DNA of 9,132 bases from NCBI GenBank assembly GCA_051005735.1, contig JBPCJB010000148.1:1-9132 (forward strand), in the 5' to 3' direction. Below the pieces are notes generated by a model. That model did not search any database and was not told the DNA's origin. It saw only the letters and a program-made list of their open reading frames with translations. Below, one piece after another: positions 1-6,744 of the stretch. The position numbers and the translations under genes are program-made. Position 1 is the first letter of the stretch, and each line of letters begins with the position of its first letter. The DNA is from Gaiellasilicea sp051005735 (GTDB lineage Bacteria; Actinomycetota; Thermoleophilia; Gaiellales; Gaiellaceae).

Positions 1-515
1 GCCAGCTCGACGAGCTCCTCGCACGGCCCGGTGTCTCCCGAGTACGCGAGCGTCCGGTCGCCCTCGATGCGAAAGCCGAAGGCCGGAATCGTGTAGTGGA
101 CGACGGGCAGGGCGGTCAGGGTCAGGCCGGCCAGCTCGAACGGGCGTCCGGGCTCGTACTCGTCGACCTCGAAGGCGCGATCGAGCATGTCCTCGCCGCC
201 GAGCTGGGCGAGGATCGGGCGCAACGTCGCCCGGGCGCCGGGAGGGAGTAGGAGCTTCGGCTTGGGGTGGGCAGCGCCCGGTCCGAAGAGGGAGCCCCAG
301 ACCCAGGGCACGAGGTCGCCCCAGTGGTCGAGGTGGAGGTGCGTGATCGCGATCGCGGAGACGTCCGGCCAACCGTTCGTTCCCGGTCGCTCGCGGAGCT
401 TCGCAAGCACACCTGGGCCACAATCGAGCAGCAGCCGATCCTCGACGAGATACCCCGAACAGGCGCCGCCGGGGTTCGGCCAGGCCGGGGAGGAGCCGAT
501 GATCTCGAGCCGCAC
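1..515 (-). CDS. MBL-fold metallohydrolase, N-terminal part (cut by window edge)
   Basis: This is a metal-dependent hydrolase of the metallo-beta-lactamase fold; the substrate cannot be told. The visible 171 residues start at a GTG (VRLEIIGSSP). They carry the metal-binding motif THLHLDH (H59, H61, D63, H64), a later H140 in VVHYTIP, and D161 in YSGDTG, all in the order and spacing seen in RNase Z-like and related MBL hydrolases. The C-terminal part lies beyond position 1. I chose GTG 515 because homology-like sequence begins there; the nearby ATG at 538 is in another frame. There is no Shine-Dalgarno, and a -10-like AAGTAT ends 6 nt upstream, so the transcript may be leaderless. The gene diverges from the B12-binding mutase subunit across 21 bp. 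It could be an RNase Z-like enzyme or a general MBL hydrolase. Confidence 0.88.
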   Translation of the reverse strand, partial: MRLEIIGSSPAWPNPGGACSGYLVEDRLLLDCGPGVLAKLRERPGTNGWPDVSAIAITHLHLDHWGDLVPWVWGSLFGPGAAHPKPKLLLPPGARATLRPILAQLGGEDMLDRAFEVDEYEPGRPFELAGLTLTALPVVHYTIPAFGFRIEGDRTLAYSGDTGPCEELVEL

Positions 516-520
516 GACCC

Positions 521-527
521 TATACTT
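521..527. promoter_or_regulatory. Overlapping divergent -10 elements (TATACTT)
   Basis: On the plus strand TATACT (521-526) is a good -10 hexamer, 10 nt before the ATG of the mutase subunit. On the minus strand the same bases read AAGTAT (527-522), 6 nt before the GTG of the MBL gene. Neither start has a Shine-Dalgarno and I see no convincing -35 box. The arrangement fits two leaderless or nearly leaderless transcripts leaving one shared AT-rich core in otherwise GC-rich DNA. This is inferred from sequence only. Confidence 0.55.
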
Positions 528-536
528 GCCGATGCC

Positions 537-932
537 ATGGCCCGGAAGATCAGAGTAGTGATCGCGAAGCCCGGTCTGGACGGTCACGATCGCGGCGCGA
601 AGATCATCGCTCGGGCTCTGCGCGACGCCGGCACGGAGGTGATCTACACCGGCCTCCACCAGACGCCGGAGCAGATCGTCGAGACGGCGATCCAGGAGGA
701 CGCGGACGCCGTCGGGATCTCGATCCTCTCCGGTGCGCACATGACGCTCGTGCCGCGGATCCTCGCCGGGCTGAAGGAGAACGGGGTCGAGGACGTGCTG
801 GTCGTCGTCGGCGGCACGATCCCCGGCGACGACGCGGCGGAGCTCGAGAAGCAGGGCGTCTCGGCCGTCTTCACCCCGGGCGCGCCGACCGCCGAGATCG
901 TCGACTTCCTCCGCGCGAAGATCCCGGTCTAG
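537..932 (+). CDS. Cobalamin-binding subunit of methylmalonyl-CoA mutase (stand-alone B12 domain)
   Basis: This 131-residue protein corresponds to the C-terminal B12-binding domain of acyl-CoA mutases, encoded here as a separate small subunit. It should hold adenosylcobalamin and join a separate catalytic chain to interconvert methylmalonyl-CoA and succinyl-CoA, or a related acyl-CoA pair. The cobalamin signature is complete: D15-x-H17-x-x-G20 in LDGHDRG gives the lower cobalt ligand His17, followed by SxL (S62-I63-L64) and GG (G92-G93, VVVGGTIP). The sequence KPGLDGHDRGAK is typical of methylmalonyl-CoA mutase. No catalytic subunit is in the window, so the true substrate (methylmalonyl-, ethylmalonyl- or isobutyryl-CoA) is open. 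The frame is open far upstream, but similarity starts at this ATG, 10 nt after TATACT. The TAG stop overlaps the stop of the convergent M23 gene. Confidence 0.92.
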   Translation: MARKIRVVIAKPGLDGHDRGAKIIARALRDAGTEVIYTGLHQTPEQIVETAIQEDADAVGISILSGAHMTLVPRILAGLKENGVEDVLVVVGGTIPGDDAAELEKQGVSAVFTPGAPTAEIVDFLRAKIPV

Positions 933-1849
933 AGAGAGCGCCTCAAGACGACGCGCGCTGCGGAAAGCGCGCCCTTGCCGCCGATCTGAGCGGCGAGCGT
1001 CACCTTCGCAGGCGCCGTCCAGACGGTCACGGTGCTGCCGCGCAGGAGGAGATCGATCGTCGGATAGGCGACTCCGCCCGGGGCGGTCGCGACGCCCTCG
1101 ATTGAGGCGGTTCCGGGAACGGTCACGCTCAGCTTCTGACCGGGCTGCTTCGCCTTGCGCCCACCGGGCCACCAGCGAACCTGCTCAAGAGCCACCTGGA
1201 GCTCCTCGCCCGCGGCGGTGACGACCTTGCCCGTGAGGGCGGCTGTGAAGGTCGTTCCCTTCGTCGCGGCGAAGAGGAGCCGGCTCGCCTGCTTCAGATG
1301 TGGGAAGGGGTTCGTGGCGGCGCCGCCGTTCGGGTGAACCTCGAAGTGGAGGTGCGGGCTGATCCCGTTCGCGTCGCCCGAGTCGCCGACGAAGCCGATC
1401 GGCTCGCCGGCTGCGACCTTGTCGCCGCTCTCGAGCCCGTCGGCATAGGCCACGCCAGGGACGCACTTGCCCTCGTTGTCGTTCGCGTCGGTCAGGTCGT
1501 TGTTGAGATGGACGTAGAGGTACTCGGTCCCGCTCGCGCCTTCGAGGTAGAGCATGCAACCAGCGCGCGCGGACGTCGTCCAGAACTTGACCCGGCCTGC
1601 TTCGGCCGCGAGCGCGAGCGCGCGGCGCGGTGCCAGCAGGTCGTTGCCCTCGTGCGCGCCCTGGCCGCGCGCATCGCCGAAATCGTCCGACCAGGTTGCC
1701 TCGCCCAGGATCGGGAAGACGAGCCGGGGCACGCGCTTCGCTGCTCCGCCGGAGGGCGCCGCTTGACTCGATGCGGTTGCCAAGCCCAGGGAGAAGAGGG
1801 CTGCGAGGGTGAGGAAGAGGGCTCCTCGGGCTGAGGTCCGGTGTGCCAT
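929..1849 (-). CDS. Secreted M23 family (LytM-like) metallopeptidase
   Basis: This is a predicted exported zinc peptidase or peptidoglycan endopeptidase of 306 residues. The N-terminus has a basic start, a hydrophobic stretch (ALFLTLAALFSLGLATA) and an Ala-rich cleavage region near residue 30, as in a Sec signal peptide. The M23 domain spans roughly residues 42-188. The LytM ligands are all present: H66-x3-D70 (HEGND) and H168 for zinc, with H166 (SPHLHFEV) and H114 (YLYVHLNND) as catalytic histidines, so the enzyme looks active. Two cysteines (98, 129) could form a disulfide. The last 110 residues are beta-rich without a motif I recognise and may bind wall or substrate. ATG 1849 is preferred because a GGA lies 6 nt upstream; GTG 1852 is possible. 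A weak TAGGCT (1885-1880) could be its -10. It is convergent with the mutase subunit and divergent from etfB. Confidence 0.9.
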   Translation of the reverse strand: MAHRTSARGALFLTLAALFSLGLATASSQAAPSGGAAKRVPRLVFPILGEATWSDDFGDARGQGAHEGNDLLAPRRALALAAEAGRVKFWTTSARAGCMLYLEGASGTEYLYVHLNNDLTDANDNEGKCVPGVAYADGLESGDKVAAGEPIGFVGDSGDANGISPHLHFEVHPNGGAATNPFPHLKQASRLLFAATKGTTFTAALTGKVVTAAGEELQVALEQVRWWPGGRKAKQPGQKLSVTVPGTASIEGVATAPGGVAYPTIDLLLRGSTVTVWTAPAKVTLAAQIGGKGALSAARVVLRRSL

Positions 1850-1971
1850 CACGAGTCCGGTTCGCGCTCGAAGCGCGCAAGCCTAGCACCATCGGCAGAA
1901 CGAACCTGCGCCGAAAGGGGTAAATCGATCCGAACGGCGAGTACCTTCGAGGCGCGACCCGCGGGCGTGGT

Positions 1972-1977
1972 TAGAGT
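1972..1977 (+). promoter_or_regulatory. Probable -10 element of the etf operon (TAGAGT)
   Basis: TAGAGT ends 9 nt before the etfB ATG, and no Shine-Dalgarno lies between them. Transcription would start about 3 nt ahead of the ATG, giving an almost leaderless mRNA. The 134-bp gap to the M23 gene also holds a small 6-bp-stem hairpin (CGCGCT/AGCGCG, 1863-1877) that lies closer to the M23 start; its role is unknown. Inference from spacing only. Confidence 0.45.
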
Positions 1978-1986
1978 CCACGACCG

Positions 1987-2766
1987 ATGAAGATCGCCGT
2001 TTGCGTGAAGCAGGTTCCGGACGCCGCCGCGACGAAGCGGATCGACCCCGGGACGAAGCGGCTCGACCGCTCGGGTGAAGGCTCGCTCAACCCCGTCGAC
2101 GCGAACGCTGTCGAGGAGGCGCTGCGGATCAGGGACGCCTCCGGGGAGGGGGAGGTGGTGCTCGTCTCGCTTGGGCCGGAGAAGGCCCTCGACTCGCTGC
2201 GCAAGGCGCTCGCGATGGGCGCCGACCGCGCGCTCCTCGTCTCCGACCCCGATGCGGCCGGATCCGACCTGGTGGCGACGAGCTCGCTGCTCGCGAAGGC
2301 GCTCGAGCGCGAAGGCGCCGACCTCGTCCTCTTCGGCCAGCAGGCGTCGGACTCGGACGGGGCCGTGCTCTGGGCAGCAGTGGCGGAGCGACTGCGACTG
2401 CCGCTGATCTCCCAGGCCGCGGAGCTGACGGTCGAAGGCGGCGCGGTCATCGGCAAGCGCCAGACGGAGTTCGGCTACGACGTGATTCGGGCGCCGCTGC
2501 CGGCTGTCGTCGCCGTTGCCGACTCGATCAACGAGCCGCGCTATCCCTCGCTGAAGGGGATCATGGGCGCGAAGAAGAAGCAACAGGACGTGCTCTCGCT
2601 CGCAGACCTCGGGATCGAGGTCGAGAGCGCCGGCCCGCCGGGCTCGCGCACCGAGGTGCTCGCCCTTTCGGATCCGCCCCCGCGCGGCGAGACGCGGAAG
2701 CTCGAGGACGACGGCACCGGCGCCGAGAAGATCGTCGAGTTCCTGGCGGAGAAGCGGCTCCTATGA
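1987..2766 (+). CDS. etfB: Electron transfer flavoprotein, beta subunit
   Basis: EtfB is the small subunit of the soluble heterodimeric electron transfer flavoprotein. It binds AMP in conventional ETFs and helps dock acyl-CoA and related dehydrogenases. The 259-residue product has the expected length. It begins MKIAVCVKQVPD, has the NPVDANAVEEALR segment of the family, and carries the beta-subunit signature near residues 178-198 (VADSINEPRYPSLKGIMGAKKK). It opens a three-gene operon: its TGA overlaps the etfA ATG as ATGA, implying translational coupling. The pairing with ETF-quinone oxidoreductase indicates a conventional ETF feeding the quinone pool rather than an electron-bifurcating one. 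I see no frameshift or missing motif. Confidence 0.96.
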   Translation: MKIAVCVKQVPDAAATKRIDPGTKRLDRSGEGSLNPVDANAVEEALRIRDASGEGEVVLVSLGPEKALDSLRKALAMGADRALLVSDPDAAGSDLVATSSLLAKALEREGADLVLFGQQASDSDGAVLWAAVAERLRLPLISQAAELTVEGGAVIGKRQTEFGYDVIRAPLPAVVAVADSINEPRYPSLKGIMGAKKKQQDVLSLADLGIEVESAGPPGSRTEVLALSDPPPRGETRKLEDDGTGAEKIVEFLAEKRLL

Positions 2767-3722
2767 GCGTCCTCGTCTTTCTCGAGCATCACGAGGGCGA
2801 GCTTCAGAAGGGCTCGCTCGGCATCCTCGCCAAGGCGGGGCAGCTCGGCGCCGAGGTCGCCGGGGTCGTGCTCGGCTCGGGCGTCGAGGAGTTCGCGGCC
2901 GGGGCGGGCCGCTACGGCGCGAGCACGGTCTACGTCGCCGACGACCCGAAGCTCGAGGCCCCCCTCCCGCAGCCGCGCGTCGACGCGCTCGCGCAGCTCG
3001 TCGGGGAAAAGGGAATCGAGACCGTCCTCTTCGCCCAGTCGATCCTCTCGGCGGACATCGCAGCCGGTCTGGCGGCTCGGCTCGACGCCGGCCTGAACTG
3101 GCAGCTCGTCGACATCGCCTCGCAGGACGGCACGGTCGTCGGCAAGCAGTCGGCACTCGGCGATTCCGTCCTCGTCGACGTCGGCTGGACGTCGACCCCT
3201 CGACTCGCGCTCTTCCGTGCCGGGATCGCGGATCCTGTGGAGACCGGCGGCACGGCGACCGTCGAGAAGCTCGACGTCACGTTCCAGGAGCATTCGCTGG
3301 CGGCGGAGATGCTCGAGCAGGCGCACGAGGAGTCGAGCGGCCCCTCGATCGAGGACGCGGACATCATCGTCGCCGGGGGACGGGGTCTCGGCGCCCCGGA
3401 GGGCTTCGGGATGATCGAAGAGCTGGCGAAGGCGCTCGGCGGCGCGGTCGCCGCGACGCGCGCCGTCGTCGACGCGGGCTGGTATCCGTACTCGGCCCAG
3501 GTCGGGCAGACCGGCAAGAACGTCGCGCCGGGGCTCTACGTCGCCTGCGGGATCTCCGGCGCGATCCAGCACAAGGTCGGGATGCAGGGCTCGAAAGTGA
3601 TCGTCGCGATCAACAAGGACGCGAACGCGCCGATCTTCGAGTTCGCAGACCTCGGGATCGTGGGCGACGTGCAGACGATCGTCCCGAAGCTGACCGAACT
3701 CGTCCAGGCCCGCAAGGGATGA
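2763..3722 (+). CDS. etfA: Electron transfer flavoprotein, alpha subunit
   Basis: EtfA is the FAD-carrying subunit of the electron transfer flavoprotein. It is 319 residues, normal for the family. The N-terminal half (about 1-185) is the ETF alpha/beta-type domain. From about residue 193 (GPSIEDADIIVAGGRGLG) the FAD-binding domain follows, with VGQTGKNVAPGLYVACGISG (about 247-266) and the signature AIQHKVGM just after it, then INKDANAPIFEFADLGIVGD, which together contact the flavin. It starts at the ATG overlapping the etfB stop and ends in a second ATGA overlap with the downstream oxidoreductase, so all three proteins are probably made in proportion. The product should pass electrons one at a time from dehydrogenases to the membrane oxidoreductase. 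Confidence 0.96.
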   Translation: MSVLVFLEHHEGELQKGSLGILAKAGQLGAEVAGVVLGSGVEEFAAGAGRYGASTVYVADDPKLEAPLPQPRVDALAQLVGEKGIETVLFAQSILSADIAAGLAARLDAGLNWQLVDIASQDGTVVGKQSALGDSVLVDVGWTSTPRLALFRAGIADPVETGGTATVEKLDVTFQEHSLAAEMLEQAHEESSGPSIEDADIIVAGGRGLGAPEGFGMIEELAKALGGAVAATRAVVDAGWYPYSAQVGQTGKNVAPGLYVACGISGAIQHKVGMQGSKVIVAINKDANAPIFEFADLGIVGDVQTIVPKLTELVQARKG

Positions 3723-5443
3723 GCCCCTCCCAGACGAGTCGAGGGATCGTCCCGGCGGACTATCCGCCGCCGTTCTCCCCGGCCGAGGCGATCGCGGCGC
3801 CGAGCGATCCGGTCGACGAGCGGATCGAGGTGGGGGTGCTGATCGTCGGCGCTGGTCCCGCCGGCCTCGCCTGTGCGATCCGCCTCGGACAGCTGCTCGA
3901 GGATTCGCCTGAGACGGCCGAGCGCCTCGGCGACGTGCCCGTCGCGGTCGTCGAGAAAGGGAAGCAGCCGGGCTCGCATCTCCTCTCCGGCGCCGTCGTC
4001 AACCCGCGCGCGCTGCGGCGGCTCTTCAAGGGGCGGCCCGAGCAGCTCGAGCAGGCGCCGACCTACGGCGACGTCCACGGCGAGGCGGTCTACATCCTGA
4101 CGAAGGGGACGTCGAGCCGGATCCCGCCGCCGCCGACGATGCGGAACCACTCGAACATGCTCGTCTCGGTGGCCCAGCTAGGTCGCTTCCTCGGCGAGCA
4201 AGCCGAGGCGATCGGCGCCGCGATCCTTCCCGAGACCGACGCGCAGAAGCTGCTCGTCGCCGATGGTCGCGTCCAGGGGATTCGGACATGCGACAAGGGC
4301 CGCGGCCGCGAGGGCAACGAGCTCGGCAACTTCGAGGCCGGTTCCGACATCGTCGCCCGCGTGACCGTCCTCGCCGAGGGAACCCAGGGGCATCTCACCG
4401 GCGCCGCGATCTCGCGGTTCGGCCTCGAGGGCAGCGACCCGCAGGTCTGGGCGCTTGGGGTCAAGGAGGTCTGGAAGGTCGAGCAGCCGCTCGGTCACAT
4501 CGTCCACACGATGGGCTGGCCGCTCCGCAAGCGCGCCCGCTTCGGCGAGTTCGGCGGCTCGTTCATCTATCCGATGGGCGACGACCACGTCCCGATCGGC
4601 TTCGTCGCGGGTCTCGAGTACCGCGACGTCGAGTTCTCGGTCCACGACGTGCTCCAGGAGTTCAAGACGCACCGGCTCGTCCGGAAGATTCTCCGCGGCG
4701 GCGAACGAGTGGGGTGGGGCGCGAAGACGATCACCGAGGGCGGCTTCCATGCGCTGCCGAAGCGCTTCAACGCCCCTGGGCTGCTGCTCGTCGGCGAGGG
4801 CGCCGGCCTCGTCAACGTGCCGACGCTGAAGGGGATCCACTACGGGATCGAGTCGGGGATCATGGCCGCCGAGGCCGCGTTCCGCTCGCTCCAGCGCGGC
4901 GAGAGCCCGTCGCGGGTCGGCGCGCTCGACTCCTACGACGAGGAGCTGCGCGCGAGCTACGTGCTCGAGGATCTGCGCCAGGTGCGGAACATGCGCCAAG
5001 TGTTCGACAAGGGCTTCTTCTTCGGCGGCGCCTTCGCGAGCGCGATGACGATCACGAAGGGGAAGCTGCCCCCGAAGGACTACCACTCAGAGCCGAACGC
5101 GACCCACTCGCTGCTGCGGACCGACCGCGCGAGGAGCTATCCGGCGCCGGACGGCAAGCTCACCTTCGACAAGCTCTCGTCGGTCTTCCTGTCGGGCAAC
5201 CGCACGCGCGACGACCAGCCGAATCACATCCGGATCGAGCGGCAGGTGCCGCGCGAGCTCGCGGAGCTCTGGACGAACATGTGTCCCGCGCAGGTCTACG
5301 AGGTGGGCGGCGCAGACGGCGACGGCACCGTGACCGTGAACCTCGCCCCGTCCAACTGCGTCCAGTGCGGCGCGATCACCGCGAAGGGCGGCCGGCTGAC
5401 CCCTCCGGAGGGCGGCTCCGGCCCCGAGTACAAGCTCACCTAG
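3719..5443 (+). CDS. ETF-quinone oxidoreductase with incomplete 4Fe-4S motif
   Basis: This is the membrane-associated flavoprotein that takes electrons from EtfAB and reduces the quinone pool (probably menaquinone if actinobacterial). The 574 residues include an FAD dinucleotide fold (VGAGPAG, G44-G49), a GSFIYPMGDDHVPIGFVAGL core, a second FAD contact (LLVGEGAGLVNVPTLKGIHY) and a C-terminal iron-sulfur region. FAD and Fe-S parts are in one chain, so it is ETF-QO rather than separate FixC and FixX. In the family four cysteines hold a 4Fe-4S cluster with spacing C-x24-C-x2-C-x2-C. Here C522, C547 and C550 keep that spacing but the fourth position is I553 (NCVQCGAIT), with about four residues missing before PEGG. 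The N-terminal 35 residues are a proline-rich extension. Its ATG overlaps the etfA stop. The TAG stop lies in a hairpin stem. Confidence 0.94.
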   Translation: MSPSQTSRGIVPADYPPPFSPAEAIAAPSDPVDERIEVGVLIVGAGPAGLACAIRLGQLLEDSPETAERLGDVPVAVVEKGKQPGSHLLSGAVVNPRALRRLFKGRPEQLEQAPTYGDVHGEAVYILTKGTSSRIPPPPTMRNHSNMLVSVAQLGRFLGEQAEAIGAAILPETDAQKLLVADGRVQGIRTCDKGRGREGNELGNFEAGSDIVARVTVLAEGTQGHLTGAAISRFGLEGSDPQVWALGVKEVWKVEQPLGHIVHTMGWPLRKRARFGEFGGSFIYPMGDDHVPIGFVAGLEYRDVEFSVHDVLQEFKTHRLVRKILRGGERVGWGAKTITEGGFHALPKRFNAPGLLLVGEGAGLVNVPTLKGIHYGIESGIMAAEAAFRSLQRGESPSRVGALDSYDEELRASYVLEDLRQVRNMRQVFDKGFFFGGAFASAMTITKGKLPPKDYHSEPNATHSLLRTDRARSYPAPDGKLTFDKLSSVFLSGNRTRDDQPNHIRIERQVPRELAELWTNMCPAQVYEVGGADGDGTVTVNLAPSNCVQCGAITAKGGRLTPPEGGSGPEYKLT

Positions 5444-5500
5444 GAGGTTTTGGCGGAACGGCCCGCCGGCTCAGGGCGGCGTTTCGCCAAACCCTCCTAG
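5440..5500. terminator. Long inverted repeat, probable bidirectional terminator
   Basis: Two 21-nt arms (5440-5460 and 5480-5500) are complementary at 19 of 21 positions. Both outer ends read CTAGGAGG when each arm is read inward. The 19-nt loop can add GCCC/GGGC (5461-5464 with 5474-5477). The hairpin lies between the convergent ETF-quinone oxidoreductase and M48 genes and includes the oxidoreductase TAG (5441-5443). There is no U-tract on either side, so it is not a textbook intrinsic terminator. It may stop RNA polymerase by hairpin alone or protect the mRNA 3' end. Confidence 0.65.
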
Positions 5501-5507
5501 CGCGGGC

Positions 5508-6242
5508 TCATCTGGTGCGCGCCCGCCAGGCCTCGGCGAGCTCGATCAGCTCGAGGATCGAGGGATGGCCGTCGAAGAGCGTCGTCGACCAAGCGGGCGG
5601 GTCCGGGTCGGCGAGCGCCAGCGTGGTGAACTTCTCGAAGAGCCCTCGAGCCTGATCGGCGTCCCGCGTCGTCTCGAGCGCCACCCAGTCGGCCTCCTCC
5701 TCCATGTGGCGGGAGATCGCGTTCTGAAGCGGCAGCGAGCCGAGCTGAAGGACGGTGAGCACGAGGAGGGAGACAGGTACCGCGGCCGGCTGGCGCATCC
5801 CGCCGCGGCTCCGCGTTGCGAGCGCGATCAGCCAGGCGCCGGGCAGCGCGAAGAGCGCATACCAGGCGAGGCTCTCGAGGATGTGGTTGCCGGAGTGGTG
5901 GCCGAGCTCGTGAGCCAGCACGGTCTCCACCTCGCCCTCCGAGAAGGGCCCGTCGAGGAGCGTGCTCCAGAGGACGACGCGCCTCGTCGGCCCGAAGCCG
6001 GCGGCAAAGGCGTTCGGCGCATCGGTGAAGTCGGAGACGTCCTGAACCGAGAGCCGCGGCGGCTCGATCTCCTGCGCGCTCGCGAAGCGCCTCGCGTCGG
6101 CCTGCAATGCGGCACTCGCCGGCTCGGTCGGGAAGAGGTACGGCGTGACGAACGCGAACAGCGTCGCGAGGCCGACGAAGACGGGCGCGGCGGCGATCCA
6201 CCAGCGGCGCGGGAAGCGTCCGGCGAGAGCCATCACGATCAC
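5508..6242 (-). CDS. Surviving catalytic reading frame of the broken M48 protease
   Basis: This is the longest uninterrupted part of the M48 gene: 244 residues from a GTG downstream of the in-frame TAG. It holds two N-terminal hydrophobic segments, HELGHH, a further hydrophobic pair and EEEADWVALETTRD. If translation restarts here the product would have the active site but lack the first membrane segments. I see no convincing Shine-Dalgarno, so independent expression is doubtful; it is listed because the catalytic domain itself is undamaged. Confidence 0.45.
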   Translation of the reverse strand: MIVMALAGRFPRRWWIAAAPVFVGLATLFAFVTPYLFPTEPASAALQADARRFASAQEIEPPRLSVQDVSDFTDAPNAFAAGFGPTRRVVLWSTLLDGPFSEGEVETVLAHELGHHSGNHILESLAWYALFALPGAWLIALATRSRGGMRQPAAVPVSLLVLTVLQLGSLPLQNAISRHMEEEADWVALETTRDADQARGLFEKFTTLALADPDPPAWSTTLFDGHPSILELIELAEAWRARTR

Positions 6243-6690
6243 GAGCGCCAGCGAGATGAAGAGAAACTCCGCCCCGAGCGCGAACCAGTTCTCGAACAGG
6301 GTCTCGACGTAGCCGGCGTCCGACTGGTCGTAGCGGCGATCCCACTACGTCCCGGCGAGCCGGAACGGAACCTGCGAGAGCCAGACGAGCGCCAGCCCGA
6401 TCATCCCGAGCAGCATTCCCGTGCCGATCCGACCCGCGGCGGACTCCCGTGCGAAGCCCGCCCCGCGCCAGGCGTAGAGCGCGAGCACGGTGAGCAGGAC
6501 GAGCTGCGACGCAACGAGTCGAGGCGGAGGAAGCGCTCGTAGGTCTCGGCGCGGTCGAGCGCCGGTCCCTCGAACACCCGCGCGTTGTCGAGCTCGGGCG
6601 GCTGAGCCCCTCCGGAACCCTCGTCTGCCAGAGCGACCAGGCGGCCAAGCCCCAGCCCCCGGCGAGGACGGGCAGGACGACGAGCCGCAA
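5508..6690 (-). pseudogene. M48-family membrane metalloprotease, broken by two frameshifts and a TAG
   Basis: The parts join into an STE24/HtpX-like M48 zinc protease of about 395 residues with several membrane segments. The pieces are: a hydrophobic N-terminus in one frame (TTG 6690, RLVVLPVLAGGWGLAAWSL), then PPELDNARVFEGPAL...ETYERFLRLD in a second frame from about 6600, then SQLVLLTVLALYAWRGAGF in a third frame from about 6515. The shifts fall near 6603-6610 (a G4 run on the coding strand, probably once G5) and 6514-6521. The third frame then hits TAG at 6347-6345, directly before WDRRYDQSDAGY, and continues open to TGA 5508-5510. The catalytic HELGHH (5912-5895) and the later EEEAD third-ligand region are intact. 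Either the gene is decaying or the sequence has errors here. The first start is uncertain. Confidence 0.75.
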
Positions 6691-6744
6691 CCGCCGAGGT
6701 CGGCTCGGGCGGCGGCCTCGCCGTGCAGCTCTACCGCAGGCTCC

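Noticed and set aside
267..536. N-terminal extension of the mutase subunit upstream of 537
   Set aside because: The extension has no B12-domain similarity and is antisense to the well-supported MBL gene; the TATACT box lies just ahead of the ATG at 537.
2541..3572. Minus-strand open frame of 343 codons opposite etfB and etfA
   Set aside because: It lies against two unmistakable ETF genes, is Arg-rich and shows no motif; it reflects lack of stops in high-GC DNA.
3719..5443. FixC of a nitrogen-fixation fixABCX set
   Set aside because: The C-terminal iron-sulfur region is fused in the same chain and there is no separate fixX; the layout is etfBA with ETF-quinone oxidoreductase.
4288..5655. Plus-strand open frame of 455 codons overlapping the oxidoreductase
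   Set aside because: It is a shifted frame of the oxidoreductase, dominated by Arg/Pro/Gly, and it runs through the terminator hairpin.
6345..6347. TAG recoded to an amino acid in this organism
   Set aside because: TAG ends the mutase subunit, M23 and oxidoreductase genes at sensible places, so it acts as a normal stop.
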